Counted from the first letter of the stretch, positions 1 to 11,445 are shown. The stretch: 64,000 nt of DNA from Symbiodinium natans (GCA_905221605.1 CAJNDS010002490.1:472501-536500), one strand, 5' to 3'. The notes: generated by a model not told the origin, from the sequence alone. Numbers and translations: made by a program.

Positions 1-53
1 TGTGCTGCGTTGGACGAGTATCGTTCTACACTGCAAACTATACAATGCAGCAA

Positions 54-3000
54 TTACGGCCTCGCTGGCTCTTCTATCTGGCAATTCTTGTACAGCCAAT
101 CCCAAACATTATCCGGCGTGATCAGCTTGGAGCCTTTCGGCGGCGGATAGGACTTGGTCACTTTCCATTTCCAGTCCGGTCGGCCAGCAACCTCGGCCAG
201 AAGTGCAGCCAAACTGCGAAACTTCTTCACGAAGGGCTCCGTCAGGTACAAGGACCTATCAGGCAAGCTTTGGTTGCTCAGTCAGAATCCGATACAACTC
301 GCAAGAAACAATATTATTAACAAGTACAAATTCTAATAAAAGTACAAACTCGTACCGCTGCTGCCAAAATGCTGCTTCACCACGGTCTCCGGACGGGGTC
401 GCCAAGCGACGTGCCTGGACTTTGTCAAGTCCGTGCCCTCTGCGACGATCTTGCCCATGAGCATGGCGTGAGCCGCTCGCCAGTCGGGCTTCTCCAGCTT
501 CTTGCCCGTGACGATGATGTCGGCCTTGTGCAAATCATCGGTCCGACGCTGGCCAGGCATCTCGGATATGCCTTTGGCACCGATGTAGCACGTCGCCTTG
601 TCAAATCGTCGGGCAGGACCTCGGGCAGCATGCTTGGCCATCTCGTCGTGGAGGCGTTGCTCTCGGGCAGTGGCACACTTCTTCGTGAAGGTCTTCAGGG
701 GCGCCGTCGTGCTTCCCCGCAGGCCTTGCCTGCGGGTTTCCCTCGCCTCCGCAATCTTATGCTCACGCTTCTCCGCAAAAGCTTGCTTCAAATCTTCATG
801 CCTTTCGGTCCACACGGATGCCACATCTGCCGGACCAGGCATGGACGTGCCGAACATGGTCTTCGATCTGGAAGGCCTGTCGGACTCGGCAGCAAGCCTA
901 TCCAAAGCTGCACGCTGCTTTTTGCGGAGGCTGGCTTCGGTCTGGCCCCGGTCTGCCTTTCGCTTCTTGGCGACTCCTCGGGCTAAGGTCCCAAGCTCCG
1001 AGCCGTACGCACCACGGGGCTTGCCAAAAAACTCCACGTACAAGCCCGCGGCTTGACGAAAGAGCGGTCGGGCAGCGGCCACGTCCGAGATCTCGGACAC
1101 CTGCAATCTGTCTCCTGCACAGCCGTCAGCGCAGGGCGCAATATAGGGCTGAGGCGAAGTTACAATTACAACCAGACAGAATCAAAAAGAAACACGTGTT
1201 CGCGCTGTTCTCGTGCCGAGCTGCGCAGGCGCCAGATAGACTGCTGAGACACCCGCGACGCGTCTTGTCGTTCTAGCTCGCTGAATTGCGACTCCACGCC
1301 TTGCGTGGAATTCACTGCAGCCGCCTGAAACCGGACCAAAGGGATCCTGAGACAAGCATGGCCACTGGGGTTTATTATGAATTAAATACTACATCGGGCA
1401 ACCACCCTAAAGTCCATTTAAACCCTAACCCTAAAACCCAATAATGCAGTTAGACGTGTTGCAAAGCGGTCACAGGGCGATTCCGTCGGCTTTTCTGGCA
1501 TCGTTCCAGGACAGACCGCCAACTTTCCAAGTTGTCGCCTAACTTTCGCCACGTGTAGACGAGTGAGTCCTGGGCAGAAGCTCTTTCAACATCCCATGTG
1601 GTACTCTGAAATCTGAAGGGTTCGTGACTTTAAATTAAGGACCGGTCCTTCAGCTCCAGGAATTGCTTGAGGGCATCGTCCTCGCCAACCCTCAAAACGA
1701 CCGCCAGTCTGCGAATCTTTCCTTCGAGCGACTGTACCCTGGCACTTCGGGCGGCTTTATCTGCTGGGGTCTTGCCAAACTTCTGCAGCGCAGCCCACTG
1801 CCCGATGTTCAGGCCCTCCATCTGCAGCATGATCTCCTGTGACGGAAACTCGCTGAGGACGCCGGAGCGTACGGTCTTGGCCTCACTCACAGTTCAGAAA
1901 CCAAACACACTGCGCTTCAAACTCCCTGAAAACTCGTTCAAAGTCTACCGAAAAAAAACAAATCTGTTGGAGGCTGGGCGCCCATGCTGCAACCCTGGCG
2001 TGACAGTCCCGAATCGCATCTTGCAAACCCTCCGGCATGAACTCCTTGCGGGCCTCTTTCATCTGGTCGATGACAACCTGCGTCCATGTATGCTTGTTGT
2101 CGGCCCGCCAGATGTTGCCTTCTTCAAAAAGAGTCGCCAGCATCTGCAGAAATTCTTCGACCAGAGACGCCAATGTCGAGGGATCAGTGCCTTCGGCCTC
2201 TATACTCCGGGTAAAATCCAGAACAAGTTCCTCCCCGTCACACACAGCTGCTGTGGCTGCCACCGTCTTGAAGTTGAGCATCTGCAGCTTGTCGGTTGCC
2301 CAGTCTCGCAGCGCTGGGGTTTTCCCGGAGGTCTGTCTTTTCCTCAGCGCCACCATCAACGCAAGTAGCTGAAGAAGCAACCGTCGTTCTGGAGCAACTT
2401 GGCTGGAGAACCGCGCCTTCCCATACCTTAGTTGAATCAAGGCTTCGGTGTAAGTTCTTACTGTTCGGACGTAGGGTTTGATTAGTACTCGAAAAGTGAT
2501 GGCGCGCGAACAAGCTGCTGCAAAGACAGCATCAGAGGCATCTTTCGGTCCGGCCTCTTCTCGGTCTCTTCCTGAGCTTTTCGGGCCAATTCGAAGGACG
2601 TTCTGAAAGCCTGGCAATGTGTCAGCTCCTTGGCAACGGACATCGGCCCACTCACGAACTTCTCTTTGAACGCTCGGAGCACCTCGTCGGCCTCAGTCGC
2701 ATGCTTCATCGTGTTGATGACGGCGTGTCCCCGGTCTCGCACAATGGCAATCAGACCCGGGAACACCGTGTCCAGCTCGCGGCATGCCAGTTGAGCGTAG
2801 GCCGCACCATCTGCGCACTGCGCCTGCACACTGCGAGAGAACTGAAACGCGCTGGCCTCGTCCTTAACGCCTCGGACATCGTTCAAGGCGCCCGCTCCGC
2901 GAGTAAAAAAGATGTCTATTGCCTTGCGGATGCCGTCGGCCAGCTCCTTGGCGCCTCCGGGGCAGGACGTGAGGGCCAGGAGTCCACATCGGTCTTCGAG

Positions 3001-4813
3001 CTGGTCGTTCACGGCACGGTATCGGACTGCCACATGACGCCCACGGCCGTCGTGCATCAAACCGATGGACAGGTGGCCCGCGTTCTTGGAAAGAAACAGT
3101 CGCTCCTGCTCGCGTCTGGCTTCGGCCAAGCACCACACCATCTGCTGCACCTTGTGAGACGACAAGCCGGGAACGTCCAGCGCGGAAGCTTTGGCGGAGT
3201 CTGCAGCCTTGACACTATCAAAAACCTTCATCCACAAGCTTTCGGGCAAGGCAGGGGGCCAGTCAGATTGCCCGGTATTCTTGTCGGTCCTGCGCTGCTT
3301 CCTCCGGCCATGTGGCTTTCGGTCCTGGGGTTCATGACGCATCGCATCGGGCTTGTCGTCGGGCTGAGTAACGGTGGCCTTGACGTTCGGAGCAAGGGCC
3401 GGATTCTTTTCCTCCAAGTAGATGCCCGAATCACTCGCTGGAGTCTCCGGGCCCAACTGCACGCAGGCATCTGGCAGAGCATAGGGCTTGCTGGCAAGTT
3501 GATGTTGAGCGCCTGGCTGGAAGCTTCCACTTGGGCTAACAGCTGTCAGCAACCTGCCACGAAAAGACTACTCGCCAACTCAACCCTTATTATTTTTAAT
3601 CCCTTGCAGCGCCTGCAGCATGCTGAACGATGTTCGAAAACTGCAGCGTGCTCTCCACCTCGAACCTCGACCACCGCGTCGAGCTGACCAGACCCTCCTT
3701 CGCAGCTCGGGCGCAGAAGAGGCACCCCAGGGCCCAAGCCTTGGGAGATGTTGTCTGGGAACAATGGCAAAAAACAAAAAAAAGTCCCAAGCAGCAAGAA
3801 CAACAATTCTGAAGGCAGACCTAGGCTCCCCCCCCCAGGCCCTCGGTCGGACGGACAGCCATACGTGACCAGAAGGACTGCTTAGGCGCTTCAGCCACCT
3901 TCCATGCAGGCGATGGAAGGCACACCGCCCGAACTTCTGGCAAGTGGCGCTCGTGCACTCGCCGGCATGAGTCTGCCAGTCGCTCATTTGCGGCGCATTG
4001 TATCGAAGCTGCACAGCAGTGGCAATGTCGTTCTGCAGGTGGCTCTTTCGGACTGTCCGGCCTTTGGATCTAGCCTCGGCCCGCTTGCTGCGCGGTGGGC
4101 CGGGCTCTTCGATCTCGTCCATGAGACCCTATTCTATCATAAGTATTATTGAATTCTTACTAGCTGCTGCCAGACTTCTGACAAACATCCTCAACTTCAT
4201 GTCACTAATATTTCTACGTATTCATGACGGCCAGCCCAAAAACAAACCCGAGCAACCCCTCGAACTCCTTGACATCAGGATTCGCTTCCCGTGTCGGGCT
4301 GAGCGACACCGGTTTGAACCATCACAACACGCAGCGTCTGTCAGACAACTCAAGCCAGCACGACTCACTGAAGCAAACTCAGCAATCCTCGGGCCTGCGG
4401 CGCCCCTGCGTACTTCGACAAAATCTCGCGCAGCCTCGTGCGAATGACGCCTGGTGTCCACGGGTGTATCGCCTCCACCAGCTCATCCACAGAGCAGCGA
4501 AGCATCCTCCAGGGGAATGAAATCGGGGTCAGTCTAAATATTTTGGAGAGACCCACAGCAAGCATGACGTGCATTTGCTTGGTGTCCTCTTCGCGTCCTG
4601 CTGCAACGCTTGCTGGTCCTCGTTGGGCCGCCACCGCTTCATCTGACGCAGACATTCGTCGTCGGACGAGGTCGCAGCGGGCTTGCTGGGCGCGGCTGCT
4701 TTCGCCTGTGACAGGCCCGCATCGGGCTTGCTGGCCGTCGCGGCGGGCGACGGCGCGGCTGCTTTCGCCTGTGCGGCTGGAGCAGGTTCCTGAGCAGCTT
4801 TGGCTTTCGTCAT
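54..4813 (-). CDS. Multi-exon gene: zinc-finger plus hAT-transposase-like protein of unknown function
   Basis: This is a chain of minus-strand coding blocks, best read as one spliced gene from an ATG at 4813 to a stop at 54. Approximate exons are 4813-4560, 4545-4390, 4125-3860, 3770-3610, 3545-2500, 2450-1890, 1880-1645, 1095-360 and 270-54. The N-terminus is an Ala/Lys/Pro-rich stretch. The third block has a Cys-rich cluster (GECTSATCQKFGRCAFH). The fourth has GCLFC followed by a downstream His, as in a BED-type finger. The largest block contains an Asp in SIGLMHDGRGRH and another in IVRDRGHAV, a layout like the early catalytic core of hAT transposases. From memory, similar proteins are multi-copy in dinoflagellate genomes. 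I infer a transposase-derived or transposon gene, but the family is not proven and exon edges are approximate. The intron at 1107-1629 contains a short telomere-like tract. Confidence 0.5.
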
Positions 4814-5360
4814 GATTCCGGTCCAGGCCACACTATACTCTGACCGACGGGCTCGAGCAAACATGTGCGGAGGCAGCTTTCATGACAGAGTCGGAAGATG
4901 CCACGTTTCAAATATTCAAAGTCTGGGGCCGAGCTCCGCACGGCACAAGTTTGGCTTCGGCCTGGCACATCTGCCACTCTCACAGAAGCAAATCATTGGA
5001 CGGGACTCTTCGAAAGGCCTCACGATGACCAACGGTCTGCTTCTGGCGGAAGTTGCCTGACGAGCTGGTTTTCGCAATTGTGACGCATGGACTGGAAAAC
5101 TGCTGAATCAAACTGGACTTGTCAAGACAAAGCGGTCTGTCTGTCTGTTGTGTTTGGGGGGCTTGTGCCTCACACCCTGCATTCTCCTGCCCGTGCTGGC
5201 GAGAACCGAACCTGTTTTAACAATTTTGGACCAATGAAAACTGTTAAAACAATCATGGTTCCGTGCCCTGAGCTGGTTTGTTTTTCCCGGCGGGCCAGAC
5301 CGGCCCCCGACTGTCGGCCCGAGTTAGTTTGGGACGGCTTAGTTGAAACTGAGACCCCTT

Positions 5361-5551
5361 GCTAAAGCCCAATGTCCAGGGACATTGGGTTTTAGCTCGG
5401 GCCGCCCGGTCGTGTTGAGTTAGTTTCGGAGGTGGGTTCCCCTTATGGTTTCGTTTTCGGATCCATAATGGCAAAGCGCCCGCCAAACTAACTCAACAGG
5501 ACCGGTCCGCCCGAGCTAAAGGGCAATGTCAGGGGACATTGTACTTTAGCT
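5361..5551. mobile_element. Nested foldback (MITE-like) element
   Basis: Each end carries a near-perfect hairpin: 5361-5377 pairs with 5380-5396, and 5514-5530 pairs with 5535-5551. Both contain CAATGTC/GACATTG cores flanked by CTAAAG/CTTTAG. Just inside, about 35 bp at 5391-5425 is the inverted copy of 5486-5520 (sharing CTCGGGC, CCGGTC and TTGAGTTAGTT). The whole can therefore fold as one stem with a hairpin at each base. No coding capacity is seen. It lies in the roughly 1.5-kb stretch between the methyltransferase gene and the hAT-like gene (4.9-6.4 kb), where I see no other gene. Confidence 0.7.
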
Positions 5552-6419
5552 AGGGGGATTTCCCGAAACTAGCTTCCAGCCTCAAGGCATTCAATTCAAA
5601 TTCAAATTCACAATTTTCCCTGGTGGAAAACTGCGAAACTAAACTCAGTCCTCGGTTTTCTTTGCAGGTGTCGACGTTTTGGAATCGGTCCCAGATCGAG
5701 CCCGTCGCAAAGTGATTCTGATGCAGATATTGCAGAATTCCCTGAAGAAAAACTGCAAAACTCGTCACGGTTCGAATCGAAGTGATTGTTCAGCAAGCAA
5801 GAAGTATGGTGGCGCGTTAATTTAACGGGAGAAACGGAACTGGAGGGTACCTGAGGCCGCGGCCTTGGGAAGCGCGAGGAGAAACAGCGCGAATCATCAA
5901 AGCCTACAATCATTGTCGTTACGCAAACGTGCAACATCATCGGTCACGACTTGAATAGCTTGCTCCAAGCCCGGACCACGCACATCAGGTCCGGACGATC
6001 GGTCTGCGCGACTCAGCCTCAAATGCACGCTCAAGACCGGCTGCGCAGGCACGTGACTCGACCGGGGGCTGCAAATCCCAGTTTTCGCGCGACCTGCTGT
6101 CGATCAGTCGACCTACGACCAGCAGGTTGCAGGGTTTCCCCGGTCTCCTGCGAACCGCGTCCAAATTTTCTGTCTCTGCTCAGCCGTTCTTTCTCTTCGG
6201 TCGCCCTTGAGCAGAACGTGCCTTCTTGGCACGGTGGCACTTTCGGACCTTCGGCGCGTAGGAAGCCTTATTATTATCATGCAATGTGGCAAGCAACACT
6301 ACCGCGAGCCTTCGGTTCCACCTTTTGCAGCTGCCCTTTTCTGTTCGTCCTGAGCACTTCGGCTCCAGACGAGCAGAATCATGGGTGCCTCTGTGTGCAG
6401 TTCTAAGGCGGTCAATTCG

Positions 6420-8050
6420 TCAAAAATGCTTGTCGGGTAGCTTCGTCTGCATGATGAAACCATCGGCCTTTGCGGTGGATGGGCGTACCAGGCTGAAAGC
6501 GAAGACCCAGGCTGCGGCCGCAGCTCTGACATGCTGCGTGTTACCCAGCATCTCACGCATGCATTGGTCTGATACGGGGGCGGCGAGCTGCGGGAACTCG
6601 TGCAAACGCAGGCCCTCCTGCCAGTCCAGGAGTCTGGCTTGGCTCTCAGCCTTGCCTTCGGGCAACAAAGCCATGGCCGAGCTTCGTGCCCAACATGGAC
6701 AGACTCCATCGCCCCGTCGGGCAAAACCTGACTCACAGGGTGTGGTCACGATATGATGTTATCTCAGGGTGACAGCAGCGACAGCCCGCCTGGTGACTGG
6801 GACACGTCCACGACGACGAACTTGCGCTTGCGCGATCTGGGCCTGCCCTCTACTACTGTCTGTCGAAAGACTTCACGCTGTCGGTCACTCAGAATGAGCG
6901 ATCCTTAGCTTCAGAATTATGTTGGTCTCCTTCTGCTCTACCAATTAATTAATACTAATACGTGTCCCTAAGTCTCCACCAAGACGCGTACCGTTTGCCT
7001 GGGGGCAGGCCCCGGGTATTTGCTTCCGATCTTCACCAGCTCGGACCAAACGTGCTGAAGAACTGTCCACACCTTGCTGCCAAAATAGCTTCGGGCCCAC
7101 AACAAGGTCAGCTCAAGAGAGGATCTTAACCCTAAACCCTAAACTGGCCCTAAACCGTAACCCTAAACCCTAATTCCCGGGCCCCTAAACCCTAATTTCA
7201 TTGACACTGTCAACACCGTCCTCGGACTCTTCGATGCAGCAATCGCGCCGCACCAAGATAAACCACACCCTGGGCCGTCGGACGGAAGCCCCAATCTGGC
7301 AAGCGTCGAAGTCCAACTTGGAGGCAGCATCATCACGTGCATTTAAAATAACGCCGACTCAGTCAGACAAACTTAAACCGTGGCGCCAAAGCACAATGAC
7401 GACGTTGTAGGCGTCGGCCACCTTCAGAGTCATCAGCTTGAGGACTTGCTTCATGAACTTCCAGATGCCTCGGACGTTCTCGAGTACAGCCACCTTCGGG
7501 CGCTTTGCACGCACCACATCCAAAATGGCTGGCCTTGGTGATCACAGCTGCTTGCCAGCCGTGGAAGTTATTAATCATGTTATAATTAACGATGCGAAAT
7601 TTCGAAGCACTAGACAAGTTGCAGAACCTTCGAGCGACTGTCTTTGAAGCCCTGCTGGTTGCCCAAGACGGAGAAGCTCTGGCATGGGAAGCCAGCAGAA
7701 TAGCAGTCGAAGTCGGGCAGCTTCGCGACGTCGTGCTGGGTGGTGTCCGTGAACATTCGGTCTGGCGAATCTTGGCTGTCGCCACTAGTAGTCTGGGATA
7801 GTAAACCCGTAACCTAAACCCGTAACCCTTAACCCTGCCCTACAGGAATATTGCGCATGATAATTGCAGGAAAGGCTCGGTTCGCCTGAAGTACACGTCG
7901 GCACTTCTCATCGGCCTCGCACGCGTACACGTGTCTGCAGCGCTGGCCCAACGCCTTCAGCGCGTGCACCGCGGCATCCAGGCCGGAGCAGTCGGTCGCC
8001 ACTCGAAGCTGGCCGTGGCCCCAAGATCGACGGGGGGGGATCGCCCCCAT
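6420..8050 (-). CDS. Cytosine-C5 DNA methyltransferase, multi-exon
   Basis: The minus-strand exons read as a compact C5-cytosine methyltransferase, which transfers a methyl group from S-adenosylmethionine to cytosine C5. Exon 1 (8050-7844) has motif I, ATDCSGLDAAVHALKALG, and the following acidic motif II region. Exon 2 (7792-7623) has catalytic motif IV, AGFPCQSFSVLGNQQGF. Exon 3 (7533-7395) has motif VI, RPKVAVLENVRG. Exon 4 (7316 to about 7210) has motif VIII-like QIGASVRRPRVWF. Later coding blocks lie at about 7110-6985 and 6905-6770. The last (about 6750-6420) has motifs IX/X, RLHEFP and LGNTQHVRAAAAAW. Splice phases agree across the first four exons, using GT, GC and GT donors. Intron 1 (7793-7843) and the intron around 7120-7200 consist largely of degenerate TTTAGGG repeats. 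The start is the first in-frame ATG of exon 1. About 400 residues are expected, so it is a catalytic core without long regulatory domains. The subfamily is not assigned. Confidence 0.85.
7793..7843 (-). other. 51-bp GT-AG intron made of degenerate telomere-like repeat
   Basis: Between methyltransferase exons 1 and 2. On the minus strand it starts GTAGGG, runs through TTAGGG-like units (AGGGTTAAGGGTT, GGGTTTAGG, GGGTTTA) and ends ATCCCAG. Removing it joins the two exons in phase. Confidence 0.75.
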
Positions 8051-8174
8051 TTCGGCCGCTAGCCTAATATTCATCTTGCTAGTCGGTCTGAGCCACAATC
8101 GGCCGCAGGAGGTTCCTGCGCAGGATGCTATTACGTCAGACAAGCAATGCGTTGCTGCAGAATGCTGAGGTCTC

Positions 8175-8284
8175 ATTTCTGAGCACACTAGTCGGTCTCA
8201 CTCGCAACCCCACGTCAGCCGAGACTCGAATTTCTGAGCACACTAGTCGGTCTCAGTCGCAACCCCACGTCAGCCGAGACTCGA
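8175..8284. repeat. Direct tandem repeat, 2 x 55 bp
   Basis: Two nearly identical 55-bp units (starts 8175 and 8230) lie just upstream of the methyltransferase start. They contain ACTAGTCGGTCTCA and end in CCGAGACTCGA. A promoter role is possible but not shown. Confidence 0.8.
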
Positions 8285-8397
8285 TGAGGAAATTCGGAAG
8301 TTTGACATTGATTCCCATAATATGGACATGACGACCTTATTATTTGAGCAATATCTGTATTGACATTCAACCCGATCTGAAGAATCTTCCCTTCAAG

Positions 8398-9315
8398 TCA
8401 GCGCTCACGCTTAGGTTTCTGCCTCGTGCTTGACAGGCATTCAGGCTCAGCCTCGTCGTCGCCGTTTTTGCGCTTCTTGCTGGGGGACCCTGCCGCCTGC
8501 TTCTCGGAAGGTTTCGGCTCGGTCTTGACGACGGCAAACAGCAGCTTCGTCTGCTTCGGCTCGGTCTTCACATAATTTGTGATGGGGAGCTTCGCCTCCT
8601 CGTTCTTGGCTTTGACAGGCACCTTGATGGTCTCGATCTTCGGCCTGGGGTCGACCTGGGGCTTGGATCGGATCCCAAGTCAAATCCAAGTTACACTGTC
8701 CACTGTTAGACAGAACAGAACTGTGACCCGCAACCCCGCCCGAAATCCAGGCCTCGTCCTCGTCGTCGCTCCAGCGATGCCATGTTACGTGAGCCCTCCG
8801 CTTTCTGACACTGCTCGTCGAGCTGGTCCTGGCGCGAAGTCTGAGGTTGAGCTGACAATCGGCCTGCTGCTCCGCCTGCAGACTCCTAAAGGCTTCGACG
8901 TCTCTGTCGTCTGGTGTCACACGACCCGACGAGCCAGCGATCGAGGTGAGGCATCGCATGAAGCGTGCGACCTCGTCCTCTGCGGCCAGCTGGAGCTTCT
9001 CCCACGCGTCGGGCTTCATCTTCAAGCCACCTAGCAACCCCAGGCTTCTCACCGCCTTTTTGAAGGCAGCCTTGGGAATGAGGACCCTGGTGGACCTGCC
9101 GAAACGATGTATCGATCTTTCGACCTGACGCTTGTATTTCTGCCCCTTGAAAGACCCACCGCGTCGGGGAAGCTCCCGGCCTCGTGTCCGCACGTTCCCG
9201 GCCGCATCGGCCGCAGAACTTGAACTTCGATCTCCTCTGTGCACTCCGACTTTCCTCCTCTGCACAACGTCGGCCAGCTTGGTGTTCTGCTGGACATGGA
9301 CCTGACCAGAGGTTG
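8398..9315 (-). CDS. Divergent histone H3-fold protein with tail extensions
   Basis: Minus-strand coding sequence aligns by eye with the H3 histone fold. ERSIHRFGRSTRVLIPKAAF (around 9130-9070) matches the H3 alpha-N and alpha-1 pattern (R-x-I-x-R-Y-x-K-S-T-x-x-L-I-x-K-x-x-F). KLQLAAEDEVARFM matches alpha-2, and GRVTPDDRDVEAFRSL matches the loop-2/alpha-3 pattern of H3 (RVTIMPKDIQLARRI). A basic tail rich in Arg, Gly and Ser precedes the fold, beginning after a likely splice acceptor near 9315; no in-frame ATG is seen there. A second exon (about 8680-8398) encodes a Lys/Glu/Pro-rich C-terminal extension with repeated VKTEPK and ends KPKRER-stop. Dinoflagellates are known to keep highly divergent histones while packing DNA largely without nucleosomes. 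A giant-virus-derived histone is an alternative. The exon junction near 8.7-8.8 kb is not fixed. Confidence 0.7.
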
Positions 9316-9377
9316 TTCGATTCTGAGACAACTAGTATTCAAGTGGCAGGCCCAGCGCAGCGCAGATAAACATGATT

Positions 9378-9432
9378 GCCCCCCCCCCCCCCCCACGCAA
9401 GCCCCCCCCCGCCCCCCCCGCCCCCGCGGCCC
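9378..9432. repeat. C-rich homopolymer-like tract
   Basis: Runs of C broken by a few other bases. Gly-rich or Pro-rich frames through it are artefacts. Confidence 0.9.
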
Positions 9433-9919
9433 CCAACCCTTCCGGCACCGACACTTTTCCGAGACTGAAAATTTGCAAAAATCCCTCGGTCTGCCACGTC
9501 TATAATTCGGACAAAAACCCCGCCCAACCCCCAATCCTTCTAAACCCTCCTTGCCGACACGAAAAAAAATGGCCTCCCATTCCAGTGACAGAGGAGTCCG
9601 ACAATGTGTTCACACTGCCGGACTTCAGGGCCCAGCAGGCACGTTAGCCCATCGTCCTGCTGTCATACAGGGCCACACTCCCTGCGTTGGCCTCAAACCC
9701 CTTGCCGCGAGGTGTAATCGACCCATCTAACCCTGGGTCAGCGTACAGCCCCCGGCCCTCTGCCACACCCCCAGGCATTATCCCATCCAACGGGATAATT
9801 TACCCGGCCAACGGGCCTGCACACTCCTGCATTATCGTGTGGGCAGTCGTGTGTTGGTAGGGGTCACACCCTCCCTCCTTCAACCTCGGCCTCCCAGCCA
9901 AACCCTAAATCCTCACGGT

Positions 9920-11230
9920 ACACCCTTCCAGACTCATGCCGAAATGGCACATTTGCGAGCCCGAAAACGCCCTTTCAGACCCTTCCCAACGCCCAAATTG
10001 CACATTTCCCAGCCCGAAAACTGCGAAAACGCATCTGTCTGGTATAAATCCTCACAATAATAGCCCCCCCTCCCCAATATACAGCCATAATTTAGGGGTA
10101 CTTATTATCGGGAGGTAGGGAAACAATTTAATAATATTGCTAGGCAGAGGGGATTCCATCCTTCCAGACATGTTACTGTTTTGAAGCCAAAATGGCAGAC
10201 TCCGAGCCCGAAAACGCCCTTTCAAACCGTTCCCAACGCTCAAATTGCACATTTCCCAGCCCGAAAACTGCGAAAACGCATCTGTCTGGTATAAATCCTC
10301 ACAATAATAGCCCCCCCTCCCCAATATACAGCCATAATTTAGGGGTACTTATTATCGGGAGGTAGGGAAACAATTTAATAATATTGCTAGGCGGAGGGGA
10401 TTCCATCCTTCCAGACAGGTTACTGTTTTGAAGCCAAAATGCCGACTCCGAGCCCGAAAACGCCCTTTCAAACCGTTCCCAACGCTCAAATTGCACATTT
10501 CCCAGGCCGAAAACTGCGAAAACGCATCTGTCTGGCATAAATCCCCACGATAACCCTCCCCCCTCCCCAATATACAGCTATAATTGCGGGGTACTTATTA
10601 CTTGAGCGGTAGGGTAGCTATTTAATATTCGGGATTCCGTCCTTCCAGACCTGTTTCAAGCCGAAATGGCACCTTCCAAGCACGAAAACGCCCTTTCAAC
10701 CCTTTCCAACGCCCAAACTGCACATTTCCGAGCCCGAAAACTGCAAAAAGGCCTCTGCCTGGCGTAAATCCTCATGGTAGGCCTGTATTGCCACCGAAAT
10801 GGCCCGTTCCCAGCCCCAAAAAGGCCCTTAACTTACCTTTGAAACGCTCAATTTGCAGATTTCATGGCCCGAAAACTGCAAAAACACCTCTGTCTGGCCA
10901 AATTGGAGCTTCCGAGTCGAAAGCGCCACACATTTCCAAGCCCGTACACTGCAAAAAGACCTTGTCTGGTAGTAAGAAGCCTTCCCCCATACGCCCCCTT
11001 CCAGAGCCTTTTGGACATTGAAATTGTATCTTCCAAGCCCGAAAAATGCCCTTCCGACGCGAAAATCGCACATTTCCAGGCCCGAAAACTGCAAAAACAC
11101 ATGTGTCTGGCGTGAATCCTCATGATACGTCCGTCCGAACCCATTTTGCGCGTTCCGAGCACCGAAACGCCATTCCAGACCCATTTAACGTCGAAATTGG
11201 ACAATTCCAGAGAAAAAAACAACGCTGCAC
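9920..11230. repeat. Degenerating tandem array, unit about 240 bp
   Basis: Three well-preserved units start near 9925, 10160 and 10405, followed by increasingly diverged partial units to about 11230. Each full unit carries CTTCCAGAC, GCCCGAAAACGCCCTTTCA, GCACATTTCC and CCCGAAAACTGCGAAAACGC, then CTGTCTGG. The distal units are shorter (70-140 bp) and keep only the CGAAAACTGCAAAAA/CTGTCTGG core. Related words also occur singly near 5630, 5745, 9465 and 11510. No gene is seen here. Confidence 0.8.
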
Positions 11231-11282
11231 GGCACAAAACAGCAAGTTTGAGGACACACGCCCCCTGCACCCGACCCCCACG

Positions 11283-11445
11283 CGTAAACCCTAGACCCTG
11301 AACCCTAAGCCCTAGGCCGTCCCACAGCCTAAAATCCCAAACCCTGAACCCTAAAGCCTAAATAACCCTAAACACGAAACCCTATTAAAACCCTCTAAAA
11401 CCCTACATTTTAAACCCCAGAACCCAAAACCCTCAACCCTAAACC
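11283..11445. repeat. Degenerate CCCTAAA tract
   Basis: A run of CCCTAAA-like units with many variants (CCCTGAA, CCTAAAT, AAACCCC). It sits in the gene-poor stretch 9.4-13.5 kb. Confidence 0.8.

Noticed and set aside
5550-5940. Minus-strand frames near 5.6-5.9 kb as a gene
   Set aside because: No domain, and the composition is unlike the neighbouring exons. The repeated words TTCCCTG and AAAACTGC suggest repeat-derived sequence.
9049-9534. Alternative ATG-started frame overlapping the histone-like exon
   Set aside because: The overlapping frame has no domain, whereas the other frame matches the H3 fold over about 85 residues.
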